Shown here one piece after another: positions 35,343-49,300 of a stretch of DNA of 64,000 nt. Position 1 is the stretch's first letter; each line of letters starts with the position of its first letter. Both the position numbers and the translations under genes were made by a program. This DNA is from Asterias rubens (Eukaryota; Echinodermata; Asteroidea; Forcipulatida; Asteriidae): contig NC_047068.1 in assembly GCF_902459465.1 (NCBI RefSeq), positions 4,216,001 through 4,280,000 of the forward strand, written 5' to 3'. The notes under the pieces are model-generated. The model saw nothing but the letters and a program-made list of their open reading frames with translations. It did no database searches and was not told where the DNA came from.

Positions 35343-38300
35343 ACCTAGTTTAGGAAATTGAATAAATGAAAAAGACAAGACAAGAAAAATTTCACACAAA
35401 GTAGAGATTTCAAAATCTTTATTTTGATATTTCAAATGCTAATCACATACAATTGTGACCCAATAATATGAAACCAAAAACATTTGCTATGACTTCATAC
35501 ACAATCACTCTAAAGACAATTGTTTAATATATATAAAAAGCAGCTACCTTCCAAAGATAGTTTAACAATTTATTATTATTTTTTTTTTTTAAACATTTAT
35601 TTTTTACTTTCGTATATACCATGACTGTATAACAATACTTCCCAAAAATTATTATCAATTTGGGGTGTAAAAAAAAGACAAATTGACTGGCAGGAGCAGT
35701 GTTCAAACCCAGAGACAGGGAAATAATATATTCATAACAATGTACATCTTATAATCTAGAAGATACATGTCTTAACTACAAGGAGCTTCTTGGGAAAGTA
35801 TCCTCAGCACTAGAGAAGTAGCTCAAAGAGCACATTTTCACCGGGCGAAAATTACAGCATTTTTCCCACCTTGCAGACAACAAAAAGGTATTCGGATAAA
35901 AGTACCGACTCTAACCTCCATGGTATTTGACAACATGTAGTTTAACTTGGGTCCCTTGCTTAAGTTTAGCATGGTTGTAAAATGTAGCAATGTTTGACAA
36001 GATTTTGCAAGAGAACTTGATTAGTATAACAAACTGTTGTCTTTTCACACGAGGTACATTTTGTAAATTTTATGCTACAAAAAATTCTACAATTTAGCAA
36101 GGGACCCTTGCTAAGTTTCTCTCATGTGAAAGGGGTTTAACACCTACTTTCTATTAAAAATTCACTCCTAGTCTTGATAGTGACGCTAGTTTATAAAGCC
36201 ACCAGTAGAGGGCGCAACATCTACTGGCTCAAAGAGACTACTGGCTTGGAGAGACTGGGCAAGTTTAATACTGATATATTTTGTCCATTAACTTGTGTTC
36301 TGATTGACTAGTACATTTACAAAAACGAACATCGCCAATAAAGACCAATTCACTCCCCTTTATAAGACATTTTTCCCCTAAAAATACTTAACATTTTGGA
36401 AAAGACCTTTTTAGAACAACCGTGTCCTTGGCCCCTCTGAAAATGGTTCAGGAAATGAGTTGGTGTTTTAAAAGTGATCAGAACATTTTGCTTTTAGAGC
36501 TTGGGATCTTCTCACTGATACATTGAGATGGAGAACCGACTAATGAAGAAGCACAAACAATTCTGCATAGAGAAACACAAACAATTCTGCATAGAGAAAA
36601 TATTACTTAGCAATTGTCTACTTAGCAGAAATGAGAAAGATATGAGAAAGATACCAGTCTTAAACTGTACATGTGACATGGTAGTTTGGCTGGTAACCTT
36701 ATTCTGGTATAAAGCATGATGCTGTTGTGCTTAGCAACTTTTGTGCTTAAGCAGCTCTATGGGCCCTGCTGGGCCCAACTTCATAAAGATGTTTAAGCAC
36801 AAAAAGTAGCCAAGCACATCAACATTATGCCGACAGTCAAAATATCATGTACCATTTGTTTATGGTGTCCTGCCAATGTTGTGCTACTGTAAGAAGAAAA
36901 TGTGTTCAGCAATGTTTTCCACTTTAGTAGTTCTATGGCAAGAGCGCCACGAAAGGACAACAAGTAGCTTAGGCACAAAACATATGTGCTTCAGAGAATA
37001 CGGTTACCAACCGAAAAATTCTCTCAACTGTACCGCCTTTGACTGCTAGCCTGCTCTATTTTCTAAGCAGAAATAAGCTGAGCACTTGTGTCTGCTTTTT
37101 AGCAGCTCTATTAATGTGGCTCCAAGTTTGTAGCATCATTCAAAACCTCATAATTTTGACCTCATCACAACATTAAGTGCATTACGTTTCAACGAAAAAT
37201 CCCCGATGGATGTTGATGAGATGGCAAGCTTAAATTACCACCTTTAGTTTTACAATCTGAAAATGAGTTTAACCATACAGTGAAGGCACTTTCAAGAAGA
37301 CACCCAGCCTGAATCACTTTTATCTCATAACCATTAAAAATATATAATAATAACTCTTGTTTGTCCCCTTATTGTTAATTTCTATTTGATGTATTTTTAT
37401 TACATATTTGATGTTGGCATTTGCAATTCAGTATTTAGCTGTGATACATATTTAAATAAGCCATTTTTGAATTGAATTGAATATGCACTCAAAGTTATTG
37501 AAAAATATAAATTTATTTGAGGGCCGTCAGAAGTTCTGAAGATGAAATTATTTTCTTTAAAACTAATCCAATATCCTAGAATATGCAATTCATGCTAACA
37601 GCACTCAAGCAAGACAACAATTTCATTGCTGCCTGTATAAATAGATTTGCAATTTCCACCACCTTTTCACCCTGCCCTTGCCCTTACCCCCGAGAAAATA
37701 TTAAATAATTATAGAGGCTCTCCTCTCCCCCGCTTACAACATCAGAGTCAGTGGTTCTCTGATTAAAAATACAAAATTGTTTACCACAAAAGCAGCACCT
37801 TCATCATTCAGGCCCAAATTTTGCCCAGAAAAAAAAAATAATAATAATAAATTAGTTCTCTTTTATTACACTAGCGTGCAATGAACACTCTAATCCATCT
37901 TTTGCATATTTCATCAGGTATCAAATTAACATTTGATGTGTTTGTGTGTTACATTGCGGTCGGAGAGAACTACTTGAAGTGAGCAACACAGCGTGGGCAA
38001 AGTCTCCTGTGTGTTTACTAATGAAAACAAGATTATCATCTGCATTGGAACGATCGTCTACCCAGTAGTCGAGACCTGGTTCAGTATATCATTCTCATTA
38101 TAAGGCCAAGTACAAAAAAATACCAGTTGGTCGTCTCGGTTTTTCCAGAAAGAGGATGAGGGCCTTCTTTCTAGGGAGACTGCCAAGCATTTTAATTCAT
38201 TTTGAATTCTTTTCAAGTCACCGCTTACTTTATATAGTTACAAGTTCTAAAAAGATTAGTACATTTAATGAGAAATATACCAAAAATTTGTCTTTTTAAT

Positions 38301-38727
38301 GAAAACAATTTAAAACAAAAAAGGGATAGTGCAGCAGTTGATAACGATACTATTAAGCTAAAGAAATAGTCCCAGCCAAATATATAATTGATACCTCAAT
38401 ATGCAATGCCTTAAATCATACATAAAAAAGGATGCGGCTTTAAAAAAGGATGAGGGAGGGGATGATCAACCGGTTTTTGTTTTTATTTGGCCTAATGAGA
38501 GAGACACTTTCAGCGTCTATGCTGAGACCATCGATGCATTCAGTGATTGCATCCATCACCTTGTGCTGCGTAAAGATTCATAACCCTATCAGCGTATTCA
38601 ATGCAATTTCATCAGGGTCGTTTTAATGACTCGCAATTCACTTGCCCTGGTTCTTAAAGTGCATTACGGCAGTAGTGTACATCAAGTGCAAAATTAAAGT
38701 AATTTTGTTGGCGCACTTTATTCACCG
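35343..38727. other. Non-coding stretch with foldback repeats
   Basis: No coding exon is recognised. A 24-bp direct repeat ('cacaaacaattctgcatag') lies at about 36549-36598. Around 36770-37130 a foldback element starts 'gggcccaacttcataaaga', like the elements at 46480 and 48496. A minus-strand AATAAA near 35420 could end a very long stomatin 3' UTR, but nearer signals are equally possible. Confidence 0.4.
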
Positions 38728-39042
38728 TTAAAGTCACTGGACACTATTTGTAATCGCTCAAAATAATTATTAGCATAAAACCTTCTTGGTAATGGGCAAT
38801 GGAGAGCTATTGATATACAACATTGTGAGAACGGCTCCCTCTGTGAAGTAGTGTAGTTTTTGAGAAAGAGGCATTTTTTGGCTCACATATTAAAAGACTT
38901 TTAAAAGCCTTTTTTTAGGCGTCTGAAAGCACACAAACTGTGCAACAAGGGTATTTTTCTTCCATTATTCTCTTGCAACCTCTATGACCAATTGAGTCCA
39001 AATTTTCACGTATATTATTACCAAACATGTCCAATGCCTTAA
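38728..39042. mobile_element. TTAA-type MITE, family A, copy 7
   Basis: TTAA at 38728-38731 and 39039-39042; ends 'agtcactggacactatttg' and 'ccaaacatgtccaatgcc'. The 315-bp copy belongs to the shorter subtype with copy 2. Confidence 0.88.
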
Positions 39043-39258
39043 GTGATCAAATGCCCCTTAAGTTCAATTTCAGAGACTGGCTATTCCAGAGTATATTATT
39101 ATTAAATTGTTATTTTTTCAATTTCAGAATTCAGCAAATGCCAAGCATCATCTTCAAAACTATTATTATTGATGAGTATACAGTGCTAACACACGTCTGT
39201 GTATGGGTAAAAAATCGAAATTGATAGTCTTTATCCTGATGCAAATTTTAATCTACTT

Positions 39259-39644
39259 TTAAAGACAGTGGACACTATTGGTAATTGTCAAAGACTAGTA
39301 TTCAAAGTTGGTTTATCTCAACATATGCATAAAACAACAGGCCTGTGCAAATTTGAGCTCAATTGGTCGTCGAAGATGCGAGATAATAATGAACGAAAAA
39401 ACACCATTGTCACACGAAGTTGTGTGCTTTCAGATGCTTGATTTCGAGACCTCAAATTCTAAACTTGAGGTCTCGAAATCAAATTCATGGAAAATTACTT
39501 CTTTCTTGAAAACTACTCACTTCCGAGGGAGCCGTTTCTCACAAGGTTTTATACTATCAACCTCTCCCCATAACTCGTTACCAAGTGAGGTTTTATGCTG
39601 ATAATTATTTTGAGTAATATACCAATAGTGTCCACTGCCTTTAA
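39259..39644. mobile_element. TTAA-type MITE, family A, copy 8
   Basis: TTAA at 39259-39262 and 39641-39644, termini 'agacagtggacactattgg' and 'ccaatagtgtccactgcct'. It is 386 bp and one of the best-preserved copies, including the central inverted pair 'gatttcgagacctcaaatt' / 'ttgaggtctcgaaatcaaa'. It is only 216 bp from copy 7. Confidence 0.93.
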
Positions 39645-42600
39645 ATAACGAACAAAAATAAAATAAATCAGAATTTAACAACACTGTCAAGAAAATAGTT
39701 ATGAATAAAACGAAAAGAGAAAAAACATAAATTGAAAATTAACATCATGGAGTGTTTTTAAATTGACATGCTGTGCACAATTATCTGCTAACGTTGCACA
39801 TAATAAATGCCAGTATACTGTCTCAAGGATCGCAATCCCCCCCGGAAAGAAGGTGGTGATACTTCACGCATGGTCTAAATATATTATGACATATTCCTGC
39901 ATCTTTATACTTCACCCTTAGGAGTCAAGCAAGTGCCCTTCAACACTACTGTACTGTTGGGCTTTTTTGCACCCCCCCCAAAAAAAAAGAAGATTCCTCA
40001 GAATCAAGCCCAGCTAATACCTGTAAGTACGAATGCGAATGCGGATCAAGTTTTGACGTCAGATGGCCGTTTTTGCAGCTAATGTTTCACAGAAGTCAAA
40101 GTATAACTCATTTCAACTGGTGTAAATTATTTGTTGCCAATTTGTGACGTCAAAATTGGTGAAGAATACTTTAACATGGTTCAAATATGCAAATGAGTTA
40201 TTATGTACATGTTGCAAGTTATTCATGCATTGTGTGGCAAAACATGGCATAATCAAAAGTCATTTAAATACACTATTTCATGTAAAAAAAACCACTATCT
40301 GTCAAAATTTATTTATGAAAAAATTAAACCCCTCTAAATTTTGTTTTTTTAGTTACGTTGTAATGAAAAAAAAGCTGCTGAATTATTGCACCCAATAAGA
40401 ACATTACTATAATACATTAATATGCTTAAACATTATTGAGATTTCTTTTACTGTCATTACAGTTGACTACAAAAACCTTAAATAAGAATATAGATATATT
40501 AAATACTTAAACCAACTGACACTTAAATTTTAATTTTTACTCTAATGAATAATATTGATAAGTAGTTCAAATGTATCTCTTGGCATTTTGGTTTTTATTC
40601 CAAAAGGGAATGAAATAATAACAATTTAACACTGTAAATGTAAAAACGTCATTAGGACAATCAGAAATGTGGTCAAACTATAAAATTTGTTTAAATTTAG
40701 TTGTTGTTGTAGTAGTTGTTGTTGTTTAACTTTTTTGGGAGGTGAGGTGACACAACGCCCTCCCTACCCCTACCCTTTAAAGGAAACCCAGCTGTGCAGC
40801 TGTATTCTAATAAAATCGCTACCCTATCTCTCTCTTTCAAGTTACAAAAAGGTTGTTTACAGAGCCCAGTGCAGGGCCCAGATTAGATAGAGAGAAGCAT
40901 CTTTACAAATGGCAAAGAAATTCATAAGCACAAACAGGTTACCAGCCAAAATGACATCTCATTCAGTGTTATGATTGGTGCCCTGTAAGCATTTATTTTC
41001 TGCTTAACCCTACTACCCTACTCCCTAAGAGTGATACACTAGGGTCCTTCCTCAATCAAACAAAATTCAACACCTTTATGGTAGCTCAACACCCAAACTG
41101 CTGGAGGTAGGCACTGAATACTAATGTAGCCAATGGGTCCCTCTTGAGTGAGCGCGCATTGTATGCCATACAGAGAGCGCTACATAGGTCCTGTTGATGT
41201 TGCAGAAGCCGAGAATACACAAAAAGTTCAGATTACACTTGAAAAAGTCTGAACTGCTGCAGGGTTTATTATTTAGTAGGTTCCACTGATTATGGTGGAT
41301 CCTGATCCCATCATTTTGTTGGGGAGTCAGGTTCTGAGATGTCACTGACGCTTCCCAAGGTGCCACTCTGTTTTTTCCATCCCATTAAAATAAATGCAAC
41401 CAAACCAAGGCTGTGAGGGCCCCTTTTTCATAAAGTAGAATCAGAAGACATTATTGCTACAGGGAACTTGACAGTAGCGTGAATAAGGTATTTGTTTTCT
41501 TGCTTTAAAAAAATTGTTTTCCCCAGCCCGAGTCGAGGAGTTACCAACACAAAGAAAAATGTTATCTGTCTTTTGCATGCTGTGATAAGATGAAATAAAA
41601 TAAATAAATAAGTAATAATACTAGAAAATAAATAAGTAAATAAATAATAATAGTATTAATTTTGTTGCCCCATAAAAGTACATATTTCTAACTCCCAAAA
41701 ACTTTCAGTGTTATATTGGAAAAGTATGACATGGTGCTCAGAAAAACAATATATATTTTGAACTACAGGACAGCAGAAAAATTATTGTTTTAAAGAAAAA
41801 TTTTTTAAATTCATTGGTCAAACCTTACAAGTTTAAATTTACACACTATAGTACTAAAATATGGGCCAAATTTCATCAAGAAATATAGTGAACACTTTTT
41901 CCAAAAATGTCAAAAATAGTACAAAATCCATTCAAAAGTTGCCAGAATTTAGTGAGTTGTGTTAGAAAATACATCAATTAAATTGACACCGAATAATACT
42001 AACACTTAACACAATTTTTCTCCTACTATAAATTTATTATTAAACAATCGATAAAGCACTACAAAGAGAATGCTAGATGTTTTAAAAAAATTCCTCGTCC
42101 AAAATCGTTCTGTCTGGCGGTTGATTGACGCCTAATTATATGCAAGTCCATCAATTCTGTTGATGAATATTAAACCAAACTCAAGACAGACAATTGACAT
42201 TTATAAATTATTCAACAATGAGTATAGTTTATCATTGTTAAACATCACCTGGCGCAGAATCATGTCTCCGCTTACTGGAAGCCCCTCAATGGCCCTAATA
42301 GAAGCCAACAAAATCAGCGCCAATCGTAATTTAACAAGTAAGCATGGAACGTTTGCCTGTGTACATAAAAACTTCACTTTACTAAGCCAGTCATCGCTTA
42401 CACAGCTAGCGCGGAAATTTTGCGCTTATCGTGTTAGTGAAGAATGGCAACCGTAAAGCAGAATCCACAGTAAACAGAGCCATGACAATTGGGCCCTGAA
42501 CAGGCAAGTCAAAATGCAAGAATTCTCATTATGTCCAAGAAAAAATGTCAATTTAGATTTGACTTCTAAAAGTAATAGTCATAACTCAATAGACTGTTGA

Positions 42601-43346
42601 CTTTTGGTTCAATTATTAGAGTTAGAGCAACAAACTCAACCAAAACAAACAAAATTGCTTTTCTTCACCCAGGAGGGTGAATGGGTATCCATGAGTACAG
42701 AGTTGGTTCTTATGGCTGATTTTAAGTTTGGTGTGCTAAAATGCTGAACAATTGGCAACACAGTCTGACTTATCTCCAGAGAGGTGAAATAGTTTCAGGA
42801 ATGAAAATAATAAATGGCCCAACGAACATAGGGGAATAATGTTTTTGCGCCGATGGCGACAAAATTTACAGATATTGACGATATGTAAATATCCGTTGAC
42901 ATCCAGCAGAATTCAGCAGGGATTCTGTCTCGATGTATGAAAATTACATGACATTTTGAAAATTACATGACTTTTTGACGGGAATTATGGTACACACCAA
43001 GCGCACTTCCAAGCTTTACAGATTGTTTAAGTTGTACCTGTTTGTATTGGACGAGTCAGGTACTCTAGCATTGATACTGTTGTGTTTATATTTCTTTAAA
43101 TAGATACCCTATAGTATCAGTACAGTTTTTTTTTTTTCATTTAATAGTTACATGAAGATCTGTTGGTAACGTTATGCTACCTAACCTTCTCTCCAACGAA
43201 GGTAAAACTCTTGAAACCATTTTTGGTGCTGGTCTCGAAAAAAATAAACATTTCTTTTTTATCAGTTTTCTGGGTTACTAACAACATCCTTCTTGTCTAC
43301 TCACCAAAAACCCCCAGATCTCTGCATAACGTCCAATCGACTTGGA
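39645..43346. other. Non-coding stretch downstream of the stomatin gene
   Basis: No coding exon is recognised. The part near 43346 must include the stomatin 3' UTR. The text 'cgaatgcgaatgcgg' with 'tttgacgtcagatgg' near 40030-40070 resembles sequence near 58590-58640. AAATA-type simple repeats occupy about 41595-41655. Confidence 0.4.
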
Positions 43347-46300
43347 TTACTTCAACATACCAGACAAAAGATCGATGGGCAGCGGGAAGATGATGGTGGA
43401 GTTTCTTTCGGCCGAGATGGCATTAAGTGTCTGCAAGTAACGGAGCTGGAGGGCACTGGGGGCCTCAGCCATGATGTCAGCTGCCTCCTTGAGGGCCCGG
43501 GAGGCATTCCGCTCTCCCTCCGCGGCAATCACCTGGTTTATAAATGGATAATTTTAAGTCAAGCATATAATCACAAACTACTATTGATTTATCTAAAAGT
43601 CAAACATTGCAACCCAAAGGCCGAATTGTGTCAAAAACACAAAACATTCCCAGGCGTGTAATCTTGTCGTTGAGAGGGCAAGGCCAGTTTGCATTTTGCA
43701 AAGAGCACGTCCATTGGAAAATCTTATAGTCTATTGGAAACTTCTGTCGGGGCATCAAGGCCAAGAATAGGGGCAACAGAGTGAATTCTGACTGGCCAGC
43801 AGACCTCTGTTAAGGGAGATTGCTGAACTAGTGGTGTACAAGTCTTAGAAGCACCATTGATGGGTGGGAGACCATTTCATATGTTGTCATGGTTGGTAAC
43901 TTGTATGGTACCTCATATGGCTCCTTAAGAACAAGCCACAACTTTGGATGGGACATGAAATTGTGCACTGTGTAATAATATTAATAATAATAATAATATT
44001 AATAATAATAATAACCATAATAATAAACAGTATTTATAGAAACAAAAGCTACAAACATGAACAAATTAAAACATAGGCCTACAATACTAGGTTATATAAG
44101 TCAAATACCCTACAGATAAGATCACCAGCAGATACAAAGTTAAAACATTAGAAACAACAGACCTATACATTTAAAACACATACAAATGTGTTATTAATAA
44201 TACAATAAAAGATCAATTCCTATAACATACATTGAATCATTCCTATGAGTATAATTATGAGCACTAATACACAGTTTAATAGATGTTAAATTTGCATAAC
44301 AGAACTCTGGAAAATATTTATTGCTTAGCAAAGTGTGTTGTCAAAATACATAATTACGTTGGTAGTATTGACAACTAATCTTCTGATGAATCTAAGTGCT
44401 TTGCGAAATCCACCCTTGGTTTCATTAGGGGTCTGTATTCTCTAGGGTTGTACTAGACAGATTTCGTTTTCGATGACGGATGGTTCTGCGATGGTATGAG
44501 TAGAAAAAAGCCAAACAATGAAACTTTCAACCCAACGCAGATTCATCCCAAGTACTGTTGGGAAGTTGAGGGACGACCATCCTCAAAGCCAACACATGCG
44601 CAAATGTTGCTAAATGTCATCATTACCACCGCAGAACCATCCGTCGTCCAAAACAAAATCTCTCTCTTGTTATGGAGTTGACTACAACGATTGTAAGAAT
44701 AGATTCTGACCTTGGCTCTGGCTTCTCTTGAGGCTTCGGCTTCAGCAGCCATAGCTCGCTGCATCTGCACTGGCAGACGGACGTCTTTACTGTAATATCA
44801 ATTGAAAAATCAACAATCACGCCATGGGCAAAACCACAGTAGTTTTAGAATAAAAATAATATGTTTGGTTCTCCTTGCATTACAGAGAAAATTGTCAATG
44901 ATACTTTGCTTTTTATCACTGAAATCTATGCCATATTTCTTGGAAACTACATACATCATCAAAAAGTAATTCTCATCACAGAAGGTACCAGACTATTTTC
45001 CAGCCTCATGTTGGCTGAGTTTGTACATTTAGCTCTGAATGGAGGAGAACCAAGTCATGATAAAGGTCTAAGTGCTGGTGTTCTTTCTTAAAGACACTGG
45101 ACACCTTCGGCAATTGTCATAGTTAATTGTCTTCTCACTTGGTGTATCTCAACATATGCACAAAATAACAAACGTGTGAAATTTTGAACTCAATTGGTCG
45201 TCGAAGTTGCGAGATAATAATGGATGAAAAAAAACCTTGCCACACGAAGTTGTGTGCTTTCAGATGCTTAATTTCGAGACCTCAAATCTAATTCTGGGGT
45301 CTCAAAATCAAATTCAAATATTTTAGTGAAAAATAACTTCTTTATCGAGAACGTCATTACTTCAGAGGGAGCCAGTTCTCACAATGTTTTATACTATCAA
45401 CCTCTCCCCATTACTCGTTACCAACTAAGGTTTTATGCTAATAGTTATTTGAACAATTACCAATAGTGTCCAGTGCCTTTAACTCACATTTCCACTCTTT
45501 CCACCTTCACTCCCCATGGGTCTGTGGCCACATCAAGGAGAGCTTTGAGTGTTGCACTGATCTCATCCCGGTGGCTCAGTACCTCGGCCAGGGTCTTGGT
45601 ACCCAAGACGTTACGCAGCGTGGTAGCAGCCAAGAGCTCTGTTGACCGCTTGTAGTTCTCAACGTTAAGCACCGCCATGGTGGGATCGGACACGCGGAAG
45701 TAGACCACAGCGTCAACAGTAACAGTCACACTGTCTTTTGAGAGTAACTGTCAACATAAGGAGAAAATCATGTTTGTGTACGTCATTACCAACAACCCAG
45801 CAGATACAATAAGCCAATGTTTGTTTGTTTGTTAAGATGATCTTCCCATAGAGGGAACTCGGCAAACTCCCACAAGGAGACAACCAATCTCTCTCATACA
45901 AACATTGGTTTACTGTGTATGATTATGAATTGCACAAATCATGGCACAAATCAAGAATTCACAACGACACTTACTCTAGTCATTGTGAAATCGCTCTGTT
46001 AGCTTGGGGGGTTCAAACCCACAAACTTGTGATTGCAAGTCCTGCAGTCAAACCACTGGACCACGGTGGCAATTTGCGAGTTAGATTTGAATAATGTCTG
46101 GTACAGTGATGTGCTTGATCAGACTGTAGAGAAAGTTGCTATGTCAAATGGTTCGTGGCAAACTTTTGCATAGCAACCTCCAGATGAGCAGAGCATTGAA
46201 CCATTGTACCATGCACATCCGTTCAGAATTGTGTTTGGGTGTTCACCGTCTCTTACATACCTGTGCAAAAGCTTGCCCCAAATCAAGTAACACAGCAACT

Positions 46301-49300
46301 GAGTGTATTTTAGTCTGATTAGTACAAATTTAAGTGGTAACTTGTGATCAAGGACGCTATTGTACCTGACAATATTCAAATCAAACACGCAGATGGCTTA
46401 TTATTAATATTCATCATTTTAAAGAAGGTGATTAAATGGCCTACTCTTTTATTCCCTTTTTGTAGTATTTTCAGGCCTAGGCCCAACTTCAAAAAGCATG
46501 TAAGCACAAAAACTTACTTAGGACCAATAAACATTTGCTTAGCAACTGATACCAGTCATTTCTTGCTTACACTCCCAACACACTGAACTTGTTCTCACTA
46601 CGTTCTGATAAATGGAGTCTTGGTGCAAGACATTGTTATTCACACCGTCACTCAACTATCGCAATCGCCGCTTGCTCCCTACGAGTTGTTGCGCATGTTA
46701 CTATCATCTTGCAAAAAGACTACATTTTTCCGAACGTAGCGAGAATGAGTTCGGTATGATGGGGTATTAGCCAAGAAATTTGCTAAGCAGAATTTTCTGC
46801 TGAGAAACTTTATAAAATTGGGCCCCTGTTTACCTCTTGGGGAGGTACATCAAATGAGAGTGTCCTGAGGTCTATCACTCTGAACTCATCGATGCATGGG
46901 ATGATGAAGAACAGACCCGGTCCCTTAGGTCCGCCGGGCAGGAGCCGACCGGCACGGAAGATTATTGCTCTCTCATACTCGGCAACTGTCTGAAAGATGA
47001 AAAAAAATACCAAGAGATTTAGCACAGTTTCTTAACCATAAGATTATGTGGGATTTGAGGCATTGCAATGGTGAGGTATCAATATTTATTTGGTATGTGG
47101 TAACACCATGTGTGTATCTACTTGCCAGGTAGATTATGTTCTTTTGAGAACTTGTCTTGTGTTATATTGTACTAATGCAGAGTAGATTTTCGAAATTCGG
47201 GAGACTTCTCAGTTCTGAAAAGAACTGCCTGGGCGGGAGGTACAAAATAGGCAGGACTACTACTTTAGCTTTGAAATAACTTCTCAGTATTAACTTCACT
47301 ACCACTGAGTGAGTTCTAGCTTGCTATAGTCATCGTAGAAAAACTATGATAACATCAGATTATGAAAACTAATTGTTTTTAAATTTTGATTCTTTTTGTT
47401 GAATAGCTACATTAAACCAACTACTGCTCAGTGTCTTTTCAATAATAATAGTTAGTTTTCAAATAGTGCTTTTCACGTACGAAGGGCGTCCCAAAGCGTT
47501 TCACATTATTACTCCTGGTCACTGTCTGGGCTTTAAATCATTCCTTAATGAAACCATCTCAGCTCCCTGGGGAGTATACAGCCTTATGCAACAAATATGC
47601 GCTACTCGGCTAAAACAATCACAAGAACCATCTCTGCCCTCACAGGTACCCATTTACCCCTGGTTGGAGAGAAGCATGTAGTCAAGTGTCTTTCTCAAGG
47701 ACACAAGTGTCATGACCGGGAATCGAACCCACATTTTGCTGAACAGAATCACCAGAGCTTGAGGGACAAAGAATTTTAAAGGGGGTATGTCGTCATGATC
47801 AACACCAAACAAAATGATGTTAAATTTGCATCAAGGCTATAGAATATTTTTTGTGATTCTATCCATACAGCAATGTGTAATAAGCACTGATATACTCAAG
47901 ATTTCCAAGTCCTGTGAAAAACAAATCCCAAACTGAGGTAAGACTCGAACAATGGACCCCATCCATTCTCACCAGCTACATGTAGACCACCGACCTTGCC
48001 CGGTAGCTAGCTAAAACCCCAGCCATATCTCGTTGGGCCCTGCCACCCTACCCCCCTTCAATGTTGGCTCTCAATGCGCAGTCTGTGCTCCAGCTGAGGT
48101 TAAACAAATCGAGAGAGAGGACGAGGGAGTGTATGTTTATTGTCACATACATGTAGCCCAAGCATTTTGGCAGGGATTGTAGAGGCAGTTCAATTCCTAT
48201 ATTTTAAATACAAAACGAAACCTAGTTTACATTTTATTTGATCTTATTAGGAGGGGAGGGGGCTGGGGGATACCCTTTGGTTACACCACTGTATACATTA
48301 TGACTGTACCTTGAATATCATACACACGGAGATAGGGATTGTGAATACGATCAGCACAACGGAAAAAAACATGAGAACATAGATGCAAACTCCCAGACCT
48401 TCTTGTGGGTTTTCTGAAATGAGATGAATGAAAACACATGAAATCAGATGAAAACCAAGTACAGTCGAGCGATGAGAGCGGTTGGGTTTCGACCAGCGCC
48501 CAAATTCATAAACATGTAAGCACAAAAAACTTGCTAAGCACAAAATAGTATATTAGGCCTAAATGGTAGTTGCTTAGCACAAGCAGAAACAGGTTGCCAT
48601 GACAAAATTACATTTAGTTTGCATAATTGTTGTGGCTGGTGCCCCCCCCCCCCTACTCAATTTTTAGTTTAGAAAAGAAACAAGCAGTATTTTCTGCTTT
48701 AAACAGCGTTATGAAATTGGGCAGGTTTTCTTGAAAACATGTTTATTCTGAAATAACCAGAACTAGGTTCATTAAGAAAGACTCATTCTTGGGCGCTGTA
48801 TTTCTTTATAGCATATTTTTCTGACATTCCCCAGGAAACTCTCTCCCTCACTATATGCAATCCGCACTATGCTATGATTTTCACCACACCAAACCACAAA
48901 AAACTTGTCACAAATTCAAAAAAGACCCAACGAAAAAAAAAGCTTAAAAAACCACCTACCTACTACCAGAGTGCGTTTGGCGACCCCAACCAGAAACATT
49001 GGTTATCGGTTGAGCGTTTACGCGCGTCGGTTGAGCGCGGTAACGGTGCTGTTCAGGTCAACTGGTAATTGACTTGTTGAGTTGGTTGGGCTTTGGTTGG
49101 GGTCGCCAAAATGCACTCCTGGCTTCTCAATCAATTGCATACTACCAATTAAAGAACTTTTCACCAAAATACATGTACAAAGTGAATAAAACTTGCTTTC
49201 ATTTATATTAAATGGATGTGTAGAACTAGAAGGTTCACACTTGGTCACTATTACATTAGTAAAGTAGTAGTACTGCTAGTGCTACCACTGGTTCTGGTGA

